Source: an uncultured Prevotellaceae bacterium
GTDB taxonomy: Bacteria; Bacteroidota; Bacteroidia; Bacteroidales; Bacteroidaceae
Assembly: GCA_900318775.1 (NCBI GenBank)
Contig: ONLY01000018.1
Location: 1-64,000, forward strand
Direction: 5' to 3'
DNA: 64,000 nt
This document shows, in pieces, positions 51,165 to 60,069 of the stretch (its first letter is position 1; each line of letters begins with the position of its first letter). The notes beneath the pieces were generated by a model, which did no database searches, was not told where the DNA came from, and saw only the letters and a list, made by a program, of their open reading frames with translations. A program made the translations under genes and the position numbers.

Positions 51165-52901
51165 TTACAGACCCAAGTCCTTCTTGATGGCATCCACTTT
51201 AGCCTGAGCCTCAGCAGTAGCAGAAGGATAGCATTTTGGACATCCCATTTCGCCCTTCACCTCCACATAGAACTTAATCTTAGGCTCGGTGCCAGAAGGA
51301 CGAACAGAAATCTTAGTGCCGTCAGCAGTGAACCACTGGAGCACATTGCTTGTAGCGGGCATATCGATAGCAGATTCCTTGCCGTCGCACACTTGCTTCA
51401 GCGTCTTGTAGTCCTTCACGCATACTACAGGGCTTCCACCCAGCGATGTTGGAGGAGTATTGCGGAAGTCTTCCATCATCTGCTTAATTTCGTCAGCGCC
51501 GCTCTTGCCAGGCTTCGTCACAGAAATAGCATTCTGATAAGCAAAGCCATAGTCAAGGTAAATCTTCATAAGCAGGTCGTACAGCGTCATGCCATTATCC
51601 TTAGCCCACGCAGCAATTTCGCAGAGCAAGCAGATAGAAGCAGGGCTGTCCTTGTCGCGCACCTTGTCAAATGGCAGGTATCCAAATGATTCCTCACCGC
51701 CGCCAATATACTTCTTCACGCCCTCAGAGAGCTTGATTTCACGTGCAATCCACTTAAAGCCAGTATAGACGTCGCGAATCTCCACATTGTTGCGCTTAGC
51801 GATTTCAGCGATTGTCTCCGTTGTCACGATGGTCTTCACCATGAACTCGTTGCCCTTCAACTGGCCCAGCTTTTTCTTGTTCTCAATGATATAGTAAGAG
51901 AGCATCAAAGCAGTCTGGTTACCATTCAGGATGCACCATTCGCCCTTAGGATCACGGCAAACCACAGCCAGGCGGTCTGCATCAGGGTCAGAAGCCAACA
52001 CAAGGTCAGCATTCAGCTTGTCGCCCAACTTCATGCCCAGCGTCATCGCCTCAGAGTTCTCAGGGTTAGGAGAAACCACTGTTGGGAAGTTACCATCAAT
52101 CACCATCTGCTCCTTCACCACGTTGATGTTCTGGAAGCCCCAAGTGCGCAGAGCGGCAGGGATAATCACACGGCCCGTTCCGTGCAGTGGAGAGTAAACG
52201 ATGCAAAGGTCCTTCTGGCGGTTAATCACGTCCTGGTCAACCAGAGCTTCGTGCACAGCGTTCAGGTAGTCGATATCCATCTCGCCACCAATAATCTGGA
52301 TGAGGTCATTGTTAGGCGTGAACTTCACTTGGTCAATCGTCACCTTGTTCACCTCGTCAATGATGCCCGTGTCATGTGGAGCCAGCACCTGTGCGCCATC
52401 GTCCCAGTAAGCCTTGTAGCCGTTATACTCGCGTGGGTTATGGCTGGCTGTGATGTTCACACCTGCCTGAGCGCCCAGCTGGCGGATAGCGAATGAAATC
52501 TCAGGAGTAGGACGAAGGCTCTCGAAGAGATAAGCCTTGATGCCATTAGCCGAGAAGATATCAGCCACGGTCTCAGCAAACAGACGAGAGTTGTTGCGGC
52601 AGTCGTGACCTACCACCACGCTGATATCCTTCTTGCCAGCAAATGCCTTCAGGATATAGTTGGCAAAGCCTTGAGTGGCCATGCCCACGATATATTTGTT
52701 CATGCGGTTGGTGCCCGCGCCCATGATACCGCGCAATCCGCCAGTACCAAACTCCAGATTCTGGTAGAATGCGTCAATGAGAGCAGTCTTGTCCTCTGCA
52801 TCGAGCATAGCCTTCACTTCTGCCTGTGTCTCGGCATCAAATGCTGGTGAGAGCCACTTCTGAGCCTCAGCCGTACATTGCTTAATCAGTTCGTTGTCCA
52901 T
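51165..52901 (-). CDS. Phospho-sugar mutase (phosphoglucomutase/phosphomannomutase)
   Basis: A 578-residue alpha-D-phosphohexomutase, cytosolic, interconverting hexose 1- and 6-phosphates. The active-site phosphoserine motif is TASHNPREYNGYK (about 153-165). The Mg2+ loop is DPDADRLAV, the sugar-binding loop GGEESFGYL, and the phosphate-binding loop VRPSGTEPKIKFY near residue 540. Length and features match the glmM-unlike PGM2/PMM group common in Bacteroidetes. The start has a clear -7 element upstream. Confidence 0.95.
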   Translation of the reverse strand: MDNELIKQCTAEAQKWLSPAFDAETQAEVKAMLDAEDKTALIDAFYQNLEFGTGGLRGIMGAGTNRMNKYIVGMATQGFANYILKAFAGKKDISVVVGHDCRNNSRLFAETVADIFSANGIKAYLFESLRPTPEISFAIRQLGAQAGVNITASHNPREYNGYKAYWDDGAQVLAPHDTGIIDEVNKVTIDQVKFTPNNDLIQIIGGEMDIDYLNAVHEALVDQDVINRQKDLCIVYSPLHGTGRVIIPAALRTWGFQNINVVKEQMVIDGNFPTVVSPNPENSEAMTLGMKLGDKLNADLVLASDPDADRLAVVCRDPKGEWCILNGNQTALMLSYYIIENKKKLGQLKGNEFMVKTIVTTETIAEIAKRNNVEIRDVYTGFKWIAREIKLSEGVKKYIGGGEESFGYLPFDKVRDKDSPASICLLCEIAAWAKDNGMTLYDLLMKIYLDYGFAYQNAISVTKPGKSGADEIKQMMEDFRNTPPTSLGGSPVVCVKDYKTLKQVCDGKESAIDMPATSNVLQWFTADGTKISVRPSGTEPKIKFYVEVKGEMGCPKCYPSATAEAQAKVDAIKKDLGL

Positions 52902-52977
52902 ACTATTTGTTTTTTAGTTTTTAGTGCGTTAGTCTTTTAGCCATTTAGGGGTTAAACGCCCTATATCGGGCTGGTTG

Positions 52978-52985
52978 CAAAGATA
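52978..52985 (-). promoter_or_regulatory. -7 element of mutase gene
   Basis: TATCTTTG on the minus strand, 77 bp before the start codon and directly after the esterase terminator. Confidence 0.65.
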
Positions 52986-52991
52986 AAACAA

Positions 52992-53027
52992 AAATCCGAG
53001 AACACGATGCTGTTCTCGGATTTTTTT
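52992..53027 (-). terminator. Terminator of the esterase gene
   Basis: AAATCCGAGAACA (52992-53004) pairs perfectly with TGTTCTCGGATTT (53011-53023). T-runs follow on both strands; on the minus strand the hairpin directly follows the esterase stop codon. Confidence 0.9.
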
Positions 53028-54514
53028 CATTTTCCGTTCATTTCAGTTTTCGGAGCTATCTTTTCGGCAATGATTTCTGCCATACGGTGGGCACCCTTCT
53101 CGTTGGGGTGGATGCCATCAGAGAGCACCTTGTCGCCATCGTTAGCAAAGAGCGTGTGCAGGTCTATGAGTTGCGCCCCATATTTCTTGGCCACTTTCTG
53201 CTGGATGGGAATGACGCCATTCACGATGACCGAATCATTAATGCCCCAAGTCGGCTTGAACGCAGGGATGGGCGTGCAAATAAAGACGCGTGGCTTAGCT
53301 TCAGCAGCCACCTTGCCGCCCTTCTTGCTCTTCTTGGCAGATGGTGCTCCTGCAGGATTGAGCGCATTGAGCATCTGCTCCAGGTCCTGCTGGAACTCGC
53401 TTCCATACTGCCAGTTTCCCGGCTTCGAGTCGTTGGTGCCCAACTTGACAATCACCACATCGGGCTTGAAAGCCAACGCATCGCGCCACGCCAACTCATC
53501 CATATAAGGATGGTCACCCTTGTTCAGGAGCGTACGGGCACCCACACCAAAGTTCTTCACCCAGTAGTCCTTCCCCAGCACCTTCTGCAGTTCTGCAGGA
53601 TAGCCAAACTGCTCAGCCATATCGATGCCCGAACCATCCGTAATGCTGTTGCCGATGCAAGCCACACGGATAGCGCCAGGCTTCGGAGTCTGCCGCGCAT
53701 CAAGCCATGCTCCGAGGTCATCAAGCATCTGGTCGTGATACTTGAACCAAGGTCCGAAGCCAAAGCCGTGGTCACCTGTCGGGTAGATGTACATAGCGCA
53801 CTCATTGCCCGCATTGCGCATGGCAGAATAGTACTGCACGCCATTCGTCACAGGCGGAACCAGCTTGTCGTCATTCGCTATGATGATGCAGGCGGGCGGT
53901 GTCAGATGGCGGCGCACCGCCTTGTCGGTAGAGAACTCGCGCACCAGCTCAGGGTCCTTCTGCCCCGCTTCCCCCAGGAAGTTGCGGCATGACCACTTGT
54001 GCGACACACGCTCATCCATCGAGATGACAGGATAAAACAAAATCGTGAAGTCAGGACGCACCTCAAACGCCGAGTGCGTGGAGATGACAGACGAAAGATG
54101 GCCTCCTGCCGAGAACCCCATAATGCCCACATCATGCGGATTGATGTTCCACACCGCCGCAGAGTCGCGCACCGTGCGGATGCCCTTCTCCACATCACCG
54201 ATAGGCTTGGTTCTGTCCCCGTTGGGCAAACGGTAATTCACCACAAAATAAGCAATGCCCCGCTGATTCATCCACTCTGCAGCTAAAGTGCCCTCATGCG
54301 TGTTCGACAGCACCGAATAGCCGCCGCCAGGCACACCCACAATCGCCTTGCCAGATGGATTTTGAGGAAGGAAGCAGCGCATCTGAGCCGCTCCGTCATC
54401 AGTCAGATTCAGAGTAAATTCCTTTGCAGTCTGAGCATAAGCCCCCGCTGCAAGCCACAGCAGCGCCATATTTCCAGCTATTCGCCGCCAGCCCCTTGTT
54501 TTTGTTTGTGTCAT
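53027..54514 (-). CDS. Secreted two-domain esterase: alpha/beta hydrolase plus SGNH hydrolase
   Basis: A 495-residue exported protein. Domain 1 (about 25-285) is an acetyl-esterase-like alpha/beta hydrolase with oxyanion segment VPGGGYS, nucleophile GFSAGGHLS and a late GDHGFGFG carrying the His. Domain 2 (about 290-495) is an SGNH/GDSL hydrolase with IGNSITDGSG, GVGART, KLGTNDSKPG and SDGIHPNEKGA; a Lys-rich insert interrupts it. Such fusions deacetylate plant polysaccharides such as xylan; I infer the same. The start is placed at MTQTKTRGW, with AAAGGG 9 nt upstream; Met at 54532 is an alternative, and the rest of the frame overlaps the promoter. Confidence 0.88.
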   Translation of the reverse strand: MTQTKTRGWRRIAGNMALLWLAAGAYAQTAKEFTLNLTDDGAAQMRCFLPQNPSGKAIVGVPGGGYSVLSNTHEGTLAAEWMNQRGIAYFVVNYRLPNGDRTKPIGDVEKGIRTVRDSAAVWNINPHDVGIMGFSAGGHLSSVISTHSAFEVRPDFTILFYPVISMDERVSHKWSCRNFLGEAGQKDPELVREFSTDKAVRRHLTPPACIIIANDDKLVPPVTNGVQYYSAMRNAGNECAMYIYPTGDHGFGFGPWFKYHDQMLDDLGAWLDARQTPKPGAIRVACIGNSITDGSGIDMAEQFGYPAELQKVLGKDYWVKNFGVGARTLLNKGDHPYMDELAWRDALAFKPDVVIVKLGTNDSKPGNWQYGSEFQQDLEQMLNALNPAGAPSAKKSKKGGKVAAEAKPRVFICTPIPAFKPTWGINDSVIVNGVIPIQQKVAKKYGAQLIDLHTLFANDGDKVLSDGIHPNEKGAHRMAEIIAEKIAPKTEMNGK

Positions 54515-54544
54515 TGTGTCAATCCCTTTCATTGGTTTCTGCGA

Positions 54545-54552
54545 CAAAATTA
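54545..54552 (-). promoter_or_regulatory. -7 element of esterase gene
   Basis: TAATTTTG on the minus strand, 31 bp before the chosen start. Confidence 0.55.
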
Positions 54553-54708
54553 AGAAGAATAAACTGCACAACCAAAAAAATCACAAAAAACATGAAAAGA
54601 GGACACTTTGGCTCCAAGCCAAACCCAAATCTCAGTCATTCGGCCAGACGGGCAGGAATATATTGTTTCTTCACCGCATCAAGTGAAAGATTGACGCGGT
54701 GGAGAATC

Positions 54709-55476
54709 CTACACAGCAATTCTCCCTTTGTTGACACGATAAAGGATGAAAACAGACATCACCAATAGAGCGGCAATGCCGAGAGCAGCCAGCGGATAGT
54801 TAAATACCCCCCAAAAGAACAGGATGAGAATCACAAGAACGACACAGTTTCTCAAGAAATCGATGACATCCTCCCGCCTCTTTTCTTTCTTCCAGTATTC
54901 GCCAAACACATCAGTTTCCAGAGTGCCGTACGAGCCAAAGCTTACATACACAACATGATGCTTCTTCAGAAGGAACTCTGCGGCCTCTTTCAACCGAGGA
55001 AGAATCTGACGATAGCCATTAGACCCCGAAGGATATTTCTCTATCTCTGCTTTGCACTTCAGGAAATTCTCGTATGCCTCATCTATTTTCTGCGAGATGT
55101 CTGCCACCTCAAGACCGCGACTGATAGCCATCGCTTTGAGATGCTGTTTGACCTCATCCGCATTGGGAGCCTTGCGCACATTGATGTAGGCATCACAAAA
55201 AGCCGCCAAAGACTTCTTATTGCCCTTCTGGTAACACTCCTCTATACACTGATTCAAATAAGACCACAACAATTCCTCATGGTCATAAAAACGGTAAGGG
55301 GCATAGTGTATTCCTTCCTTGATGGTGTCACATTCTTTGACCATATCAAGGACATTCCGCATTTCCTTCATGGCTTTCAGCCTTTCGTCATAGCGGATTG
55401 GATCAGAGCTCTGGGGGTAGCATGAATTGAGATATTCCAGAAGCTGTGACAGTGTCTTTACATCATCATTTTCCAT
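54709..55476 (-). CDS. Uncharacterised membrane-anchored protein
   Basis: A 255-residue protein that I do not recognise. The first 200 residues look cytosolic and helical, with several Lys/Glu-rich segments (ISQKIDEAYENFLKCKAEIEKY). Two hydrophobic helices near the C-terminus (VVLVILILFFWGVF and ALGIAALLVMSVFILY) would anchor it as a hairpin, leaving the basic end VNKGRIAV in the cytosol. No signal peptide or catalytic motif is seen. The gene is flanked by an octamer array on its 5' side, and no -7 element was found. Function unknown. Confidence 0.75.
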   Translation of the reverse strand: MENDDVKTLSQLLEYLNSCYPQSSDPIRYDERLKAMKEMRNVLDMVKECDTIKEGIHYAPYRFYDHEELLWSYLNQCIEECYQKGNKKSLAAFCDAYINVRKAPNADEVKQHLKAMAISRGLEVADISQKIDEAYENFLKCKAEIEKYPSGSNGYRQILPRLKEAAEFLLKKHHVVYVSFGSYGTLETDVFGEYWKKEKRREDVIDFLRNCVVLVILILFFWGVFNYPLAALGIAALLVMSVFILYRVNKGRIAV

Positions 55477-55930
55477 AATAGCATTCTATTTTCAATGATT
55501 GTTTATTTCTCATAGCATGAAATTCACGATTTCACAATTTCACAATTTCACAATTTCACTACACACAATACGCTGATGCACTACCCTATCTTGCTCTAAC
55601 GCGCCTCCCGCTCCTGCCCTGACAATCTCATGCAGGCTCTAAATCCATCATGCTGCGGAGCAGGAATGTGGACGTGTCCACGCTTATGCAGTTTCATGTG
55701 GACAATCATGGCAGGACGAAAAAGAGGACGTATCTTTGCAGCGGGAAAAAGGGAAAAGGGCGAAGGCTGAAGGCTGAGGGAAGAAGGAAGACAAGAAAAA
55801 AGGGGAATGCATTGAAGGCAGGCAAGAAAAAAAGGGAAAAACGCTTGTGAAAGCGGAGAGAATCACATAAATTTGCAACAGAATTGCATCCACGTAGAGA
55901 TGCAACGATTCACAAACCATCTAACACAAA
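55477..55930. other. Gap with octamers and purine-rich repeats
   Basis: Octamers TTTCACRA run from 55520 to 55560. A second TATCTTTG (55731-55738) lies upstream of the likely rubrerythrin promoter. A purine-rich low-complexity stretch (55740-55850) could be read as a 66-residue Lys/Arg-rich frame, which I do not accept as a gene. A short inverted repeat around TTGCATC/GATGCAA lies near 55890. Confidence 0.6.
55845..55875 (+). promoter_or_regulatory. Promoter of rubrerythrin gene
   Basis: TTG (55845-55847), a 20-bp spacer and TAAATTTG (55868-55875). The hairpin TTGCATCCACGTAGAGATGCAA lies in the leader just downstream (about 55884-55905). Confidence 0.65.
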
Positions 55931-55936
55931 ATGATT

Positions 55937-56476
55937 ATGAGCAAAGATTTGAAAGGAACAAAGACGGAAGCGAACTTGTGGGCTGCTTTCGCTGGCGAGT
56001 CACAAGCAAGAAACAAGTACACGTACTATGCTTCGAAGGCGAAGAAAGAAGGTTACGAGCAGATTTCTGAATTGTTCACTGAGACTGCCAACCAAGAGAA
56101 GGAACACGCAAAGTTGTGGTTTAAACTGATTCACGGCATTGACGCCACATTGGAGAACCTGAAGGATGCTGCAGCAGGAGAGAACGATGAATGGACGGAT
56201 ATGTACCCCCGCATGGCAAAGGAGGCTCGCGAAGAGGGATTCGACGAGATTGCAGACCTCTTTGAGGGTGTGGCAGCCATCGAGAAGGTGCATGAGGAGA
56301 AGTACAAGAAACTGCTCCAGAACATTGAGCAAAAGGTGGTGTTCAGCCGCGATGGCGACTGCATTTGGCAGTGCCGCAACTGCGGACATATCCATGTGGG
56401 CAAGCAGGCTCCAGAGGTATGCCCCGTGTGCAAACACCCACAGGCCTACTTCGAACTGAAGAAGGAAAACTATTGA
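55937..56476 (+). CDS. rbr: Rubrerythrin
   Basis: A 179-residue cytosolic diiron peroxidase that reduces hydrogen peroxide in anaerobes. The N-terminal ferritin-like domain has the ligand pairs in [19 protein letters not shown] and [13 protein letters not shown] [12 protein letters not shown]. The C-terminal rubredoxin domain has CRNCGH and [13 protein letters not shown], giving the Fe(Cys)4 site. [11 protein letters not shown] is the family start; the upstream ATG two codons earlier is less likely. The stop codon TGA is the first part of a heptamer-type repeat. The family suggests oxidative-stress control. Confidence 0.95.
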   Translation: MSKDLKGTKTEANLWAAFAGESQARNKYTYYASKAKKEGYEQISELFTETANQEKEHAKLWFKLIHGIDATLENLKDAAAGENDEWTDMYPRMAKEAREEGFDEIADLFEGVAAIEKVHEEKYKKLLQNIEQKVVFSRDGDCIWQCRNCGHIHVGKQAPEVCPVCKHPQAYFELKKENY

Positions 56477-56567
56477 CAATTGATAATTGATAATTAGGCT
56501 AACGCGGTGTGCACAAATAGATCATCAAGCCGCATGGTAATTGTCAATTGTCAATTATCAATTATCA
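56474..56567. repeat. Convergent gap made entirely of repeat: inverted heptamers around core III
   Basis: The whole space between the rubrerythrin and GH2 stop codons consists of TTGACAA/TTGATAA heptamers, core III in inverted orientation (56497-56538), and inverted heptamers. Both stop codons are inside the heptamer sequence. The arms can form a long AT-rich hairpin, so it may act as a bidirectional terminator. Confidence 0.92.
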
Positions 56568-59023
56568 ATTAACAAATCGTGCGCTTTTCAAAGTTGGCGA
56601 AGTGACACTAACCCGCACTTTGCCAGCTTTTTTTGTGCTGCGAAGAATGCACTGCATATAACCTGTCTGCATCTTTTTGACGGTCACATCGCGGAATAGT
56701 TCGTTGGTGTAGTGGTCACCATTGTCGAGGGCAACAAAAGTGGCAGCGCCTGACACTTGTACACTCACCTCGTCGGTAGCGTTGGGCACTACTCTGCCCT
56801 GCTGTCAACGGCATAAATGTTCAGATACTTCAATGCCATGCCGTCAGCACTCCATCCTTTTGTCTCTTCCTCAATCTTGAGGCTGACAGCCTTGCCCGTT
56901 GTCTCTATCTCGTTGCGTGCCACCTCTTTGCCTGCCGTACGAGCAATGGCTATGAGTTTGCCGCCTGTCCCATAGTCGATGCCGCTCCAGAGGATGATGT
57001 TGCGCTTGGCAAGGTCGGTGGTGTCGTTCTTCTGTATGCCGAGTGAGCGCCCATTATAAATGAGTTCCACCTCCTCGGCGTTGGTATATGTGAACACATT
57101 GGGATGTGAGCCTTCCTTCTGATTCCAGTTTTGGTTGATGCGCTGCTGTCCCACGCGGATATCGTTCCACTGGAGGCTCTCGCCCTTGCCATCCACCACG
57201 CCAATGCGCACCACGGGCTCTTGTGGCTGGATGGAAGCCTTGATGAGGTAGGCCTGCGGATAGGGTTGAAGCGTGTGACTGAAGAAGGAGTAGTTCCATC
57301 CTTTCTTGGGCCATGCGTTTGACTCGCCCCAATATTCGATAGCGCCCCACCAGCAGAGACCTACACCACGCTGACGATCCATGCCGTAGAAGGGTTGCTG
57401 CAACTGATTGGTCACAGCCTCGCTTTGGAAGAGGATGAGGTGTGGAGCGTGTTCGTAGTAGCCATGATAAGCATCCCACTGATAGTTGAAGGAAGCCACT
57501 TCGGTGACACAAGCCAGTTCGGGCGGCACGAGATAGGTTTTGAAGTCGGGCGTATTGCGCTGAGCGCCTGCACGAGCAGGAAACATAGCCACGGTAGTAG
57601 GACGAGTCTTGTCGTAACGCTTCAGCATCTGGTCGAAGATGCGGTAGGTGGTGATGCCCCAGTCATCGGTCTGATAGCCGCTCCAGTCGGAACGTGTCTG
57701 GAGTTCGTTGCCGAGGCTCCACAGCACTACGGACGGATGGTTCCTGTCGCGCTTCACCCACTCCTGCATCAGGCTGGGCCATAGCTGCATGAAGGGCTTG
57801 CGTCCGCCCCAGTAGTCTTTGTCCGACCATTTGTCTATGAACTCATCTACGACCAGCAGTCCGATGCGGTCGCACAGACGGTAGAAGTCCTCTGAATAGG
57901 GGTTGTGCGAGCAGCGGATAGCATTGAAGCCAAAGGCCTTCAGCTGGCGGAGCTGGCGCTCAATGGCTGCGGGGAAGGCTGCTACACCCACGGCACCCAT
58001 ATCATGATGGTTGGCGATGCCGGCAAGGAACACTTTCTTGCCATTGAGCTTGAAGCCAAAGTCGGTGCCGTACTCGATGGTGCGGAATCCAAACTGGTCT
58101 GCCACGGAGTCTATCACTACCCCATCTTCTTCGAGCAGCGCCTCAACGGTGTAGAGATGCGGCGAGTCCACATCCCACAAGAGAGGGTGCTGCACGGTCA
58201 TGGCAGGCAACTGCACCTCGGTGTTGTTTTGGTTGGTATGATCGGGCATGCCGCTGTGTGCCGATGCCACTTCCTTTCCTTGGGCATCACGCACACGTGC
58301 ACGAATATTTATATTGTGTTTCTGCCAATTGACGACTTGGACTTGCACATTCACCTTGTCGCCCTCGGTCGCCACATAAAGGCCATGACGCGCAATGCGA
58401 GTGTCGTTGCCCACACGCAGCCATACATTCCTGTATATGCCACCTCCGGTGTACCAGCGGCTGCCATTCGTAGGGCCTGTGCTGGAATAGACTGCCACCA
58501 CATTTTCCTCGCCATAGCGAAGGGCCTTCGTGATGTCTGCCTCGAAACCGGTGTAGCCATACTCGTTGCTGGCCACCTTCGTGCCATTCACATACACATC
58601 GCTCACATACATGACGCCCTCAAAGTCGAGCACGATGCGGCGTCTCTTCAAGGATGCAGGAATCGTAAATGTCTTTCTGTACCACCCTTCACACATGGGT
58701 TTGAAACCACGCCCCTTGTCTGCATGCTGGTCCCATGGCTGCTCAAACTGATAGTCGTGCGGAAGGTCCAGGGTGCGCCATGCACTATCGTCATAATCGG
58801 CACGTTCAGCTCCTTCTGGATTGCCAAGCAGGAACTTCCATCCGAAATTGAAGAGCTGGCTCTTAGCATCAGCATAAGCGCTCAGTGGTGCATTGGCCAC
58901 AGTACTCTTTTCGAATTGTTCGATATACTGAGCAGATGCCATCGAGGGCATCATGAACAGCGAAAGCAGGGAAAGCGGAAGTTGTAAAGCAAGTAATGGT
59001 AAAAGTCTCTTTTTCATCTTCAT
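56565..59023 (-). pseudogene. GH2 beta-galactosidase-like gene with frameshift
   Basis: The main frame (56789-59023, 744 residues) is a secreted GH2 enzyme: signal peptide to about 31, sugar-binding domain (LPHDYQFEQPW), GIYRNVWL, then the barrel with CSHNPYSEDFYRLCDRIGLLVVDE and the acid/base Glu in SLGNELQ. It stops abruptly after NIYAVDSR. The next frame, 56565-56789, continues with VPNATDEVSVQVSGAATF and ends in SARFVN. Adding one G to the GGG run at 56797-56799 restores SRGRVVPNATDE and one frame of about 818 codons. It is either a recent frameshift or a sequencing error; the barrel is intact. Beta-galactosidase is the likely activity. Confidence 0.88.
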
Positions 59024-59037
59024 CAGTTAGTTTGTGG

Positions 59038-59045
59038 CAAAGTTA
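59038..59045 (-). promoter_or_regulatory. -7 element of GH2 gene
   Basis: TAACTTTG on the minus strand, 15 bp before the GH2 start codon. Confidence 0.6.
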
Positions 59046-59078
59046 AGTTTTTTTTTATTGAAAATGAGGAATTAAGGC

Positions 59079-59108
59079 TTGAAAATCTTCATTTATTCTG
59101 TAACTTTG
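59079..59108 (+). promoter_or_regulatory. Promoter of fur-like gene
   Basis: TTG (59079-59081), a 19-bp spacer and TAACTTTG (59101-59108). The ATG lies 21 bp downstream. The region is shared with the divergent GH2 promoter. Confidence 0.75.
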
Positions 59109-59128
59109 CCCCATAAAACACCATCATC

Positions 59129-59554
59129 ATGAACAGTCAAGAAGCAACAGAGAGGTTGGGACACAAGGGCATCAAGGCCACTGCCAACAGAATCATCGTC
59201 TTTCAGGCGCTGGAGGATGCACGCCATCCCATGAGCCTGTCCGACCTGGAGGAGAAACTGCTATCGATGGACAAGTCAAGCATTTTCCGTGTGCTCAATC
59301 TATTTGTGGAGCACGATGTGGTGCACACGTTCGAAGATGGTCGAGGCATTCAGCACTATGAACTGTGCGGCCACGATGGCGACTGCCTCCACGCGGATAT
59401 GCACCCGCACTTCTACTGCAAGCAGTGTCACCGATCTTTCTGCCTTGACGACATCAGCCTTCCCCACATCGCCCTGCCCGATGGATTCTCAGCCCACTCC
59501 TATTCTTTCGTGATTAAAGGAACTTGCCCCGACTGCTTGAGAGTTGACAGTTGA
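59129..59554 (+). CDS. Fur-family metal-dependent regulator
   Basis: A 141-residue ferric-uptake-regulator family protein. The winged helix covers about 1-80 (ATANRIIVFQAL, SSIFRVLNLFVEHDVV). The dimerisation/metal domain has HYELCGHDGDCLHADMHPHFYC-KQC and a final CPDC pair, giving a probable structural Cys4 zinc site, plus His-rich regulatory ligands. Fur, Zur and PerR cannot be separated by eye; the length and the His/Asp-rich HDGDCLHADMH loop are compatible with Zur-like proteins. The last residues (Arg-Val-Asp-Ser) and the stop codon come from a heptamer array. The gene is monocistronic. Confidence 0.9.
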   Translation: MNSQEATERLGHKGIKATANRIIVFQALEDARHPMSLSDLEEKLLSMDKSSIFRVLNLFVEHDVVHTFEDGRGIQHYELCGHDGDCLHADMHPHFYCKQCHRSFCLDDISLPHIALPDGFSAHSYSFVIKGTCPDCLRVDS

Positions 59555-59575
59555 TAGTTGACAGTTGACAATTAG
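59541..59575. repeat. Heptamer array at 3' end of fur-like gene
   Basis: Five units (GAGAGTT, GACAGTT, GATAGTT, GACAGTT, GACAATT) start inside the coding sequence and run directly into mosaic repeat copy B. Confidence 0.92.
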
Positions 59576-60069
59576 CCATGCGGGGTGTATGTTGAGGTGA
59601 GAGGTGAGATGTCTGAAGGCTGATGTCTAAGGTCTAAGGTCAAATGTCAAATGTCTAAGGGAGGAGAAAATTCTCAAATTCTCTAACTCTTGACCTTATG
59701 TTAGCAACAAGGTAATCTTTAATTTATCAAGAATTTGAGAATTGAAGAATTTCCTTTTGCGGACATGGTTGTTTTTAAGTCAAATTCTATAATTCTCTAA
59801 TTCTTGACCTTATGTTAGCCTATTTCTGGGCTTTGCCCCCAGATTTAAACAAGATTTTATATGATTTCTTGCGCAGCAATAAAAGCGCCTAAGAGCCTCG
59901 CAAGGCTCCCATTCGTGCCATTCGTGGGCGTTCCATTTTTCGTCTTCGTCCCAATCAACATACCGCTTCGCGATGATTAAACAGATTGAGCAGATTCGCC
60001 GCCTCCTGCGGCACAGAAAAAGGCAATCTAGTGAAATTGTGAAATCGTGAAATCGTGAAATTGTGAAAT
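59567..60069 (+). repeat. Long mosaic repeat, copy B
   Basis: A 503-bp stretch homologous to 22715-23141 in the same orientation. It differs by a roughly 97-bp insertion in which ATTCTCTAAYTCTTGACC...TTATGTTAGC is duplicated around an unrelated AT-rich block, by having two instead of three CCATTCGTR nonamers, and by a shorter nonamer-following block. It ends in GTGAAATY octamers that overlap the C69 peptidase stop codon. No coding capacity is convincing. Confidence 0.92.

Noticed and set aside
54424..54768. Plus-strand 114-codon frame between esterase and membrane-protein genes
   Set aside because: It overlaps the 5' end of the esterase gene and the 3' end of the membrane-protein gene, with no promoter or ribosome-binding site.
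55650..55850. Plus-strand 66-codon Lys/Arg-rich frame
   Set aside because: It consists of purine-rich low-complexity sequence in a repeat-bearing gap with a -7 element inside it; it looks like leader DNA, not a gene.
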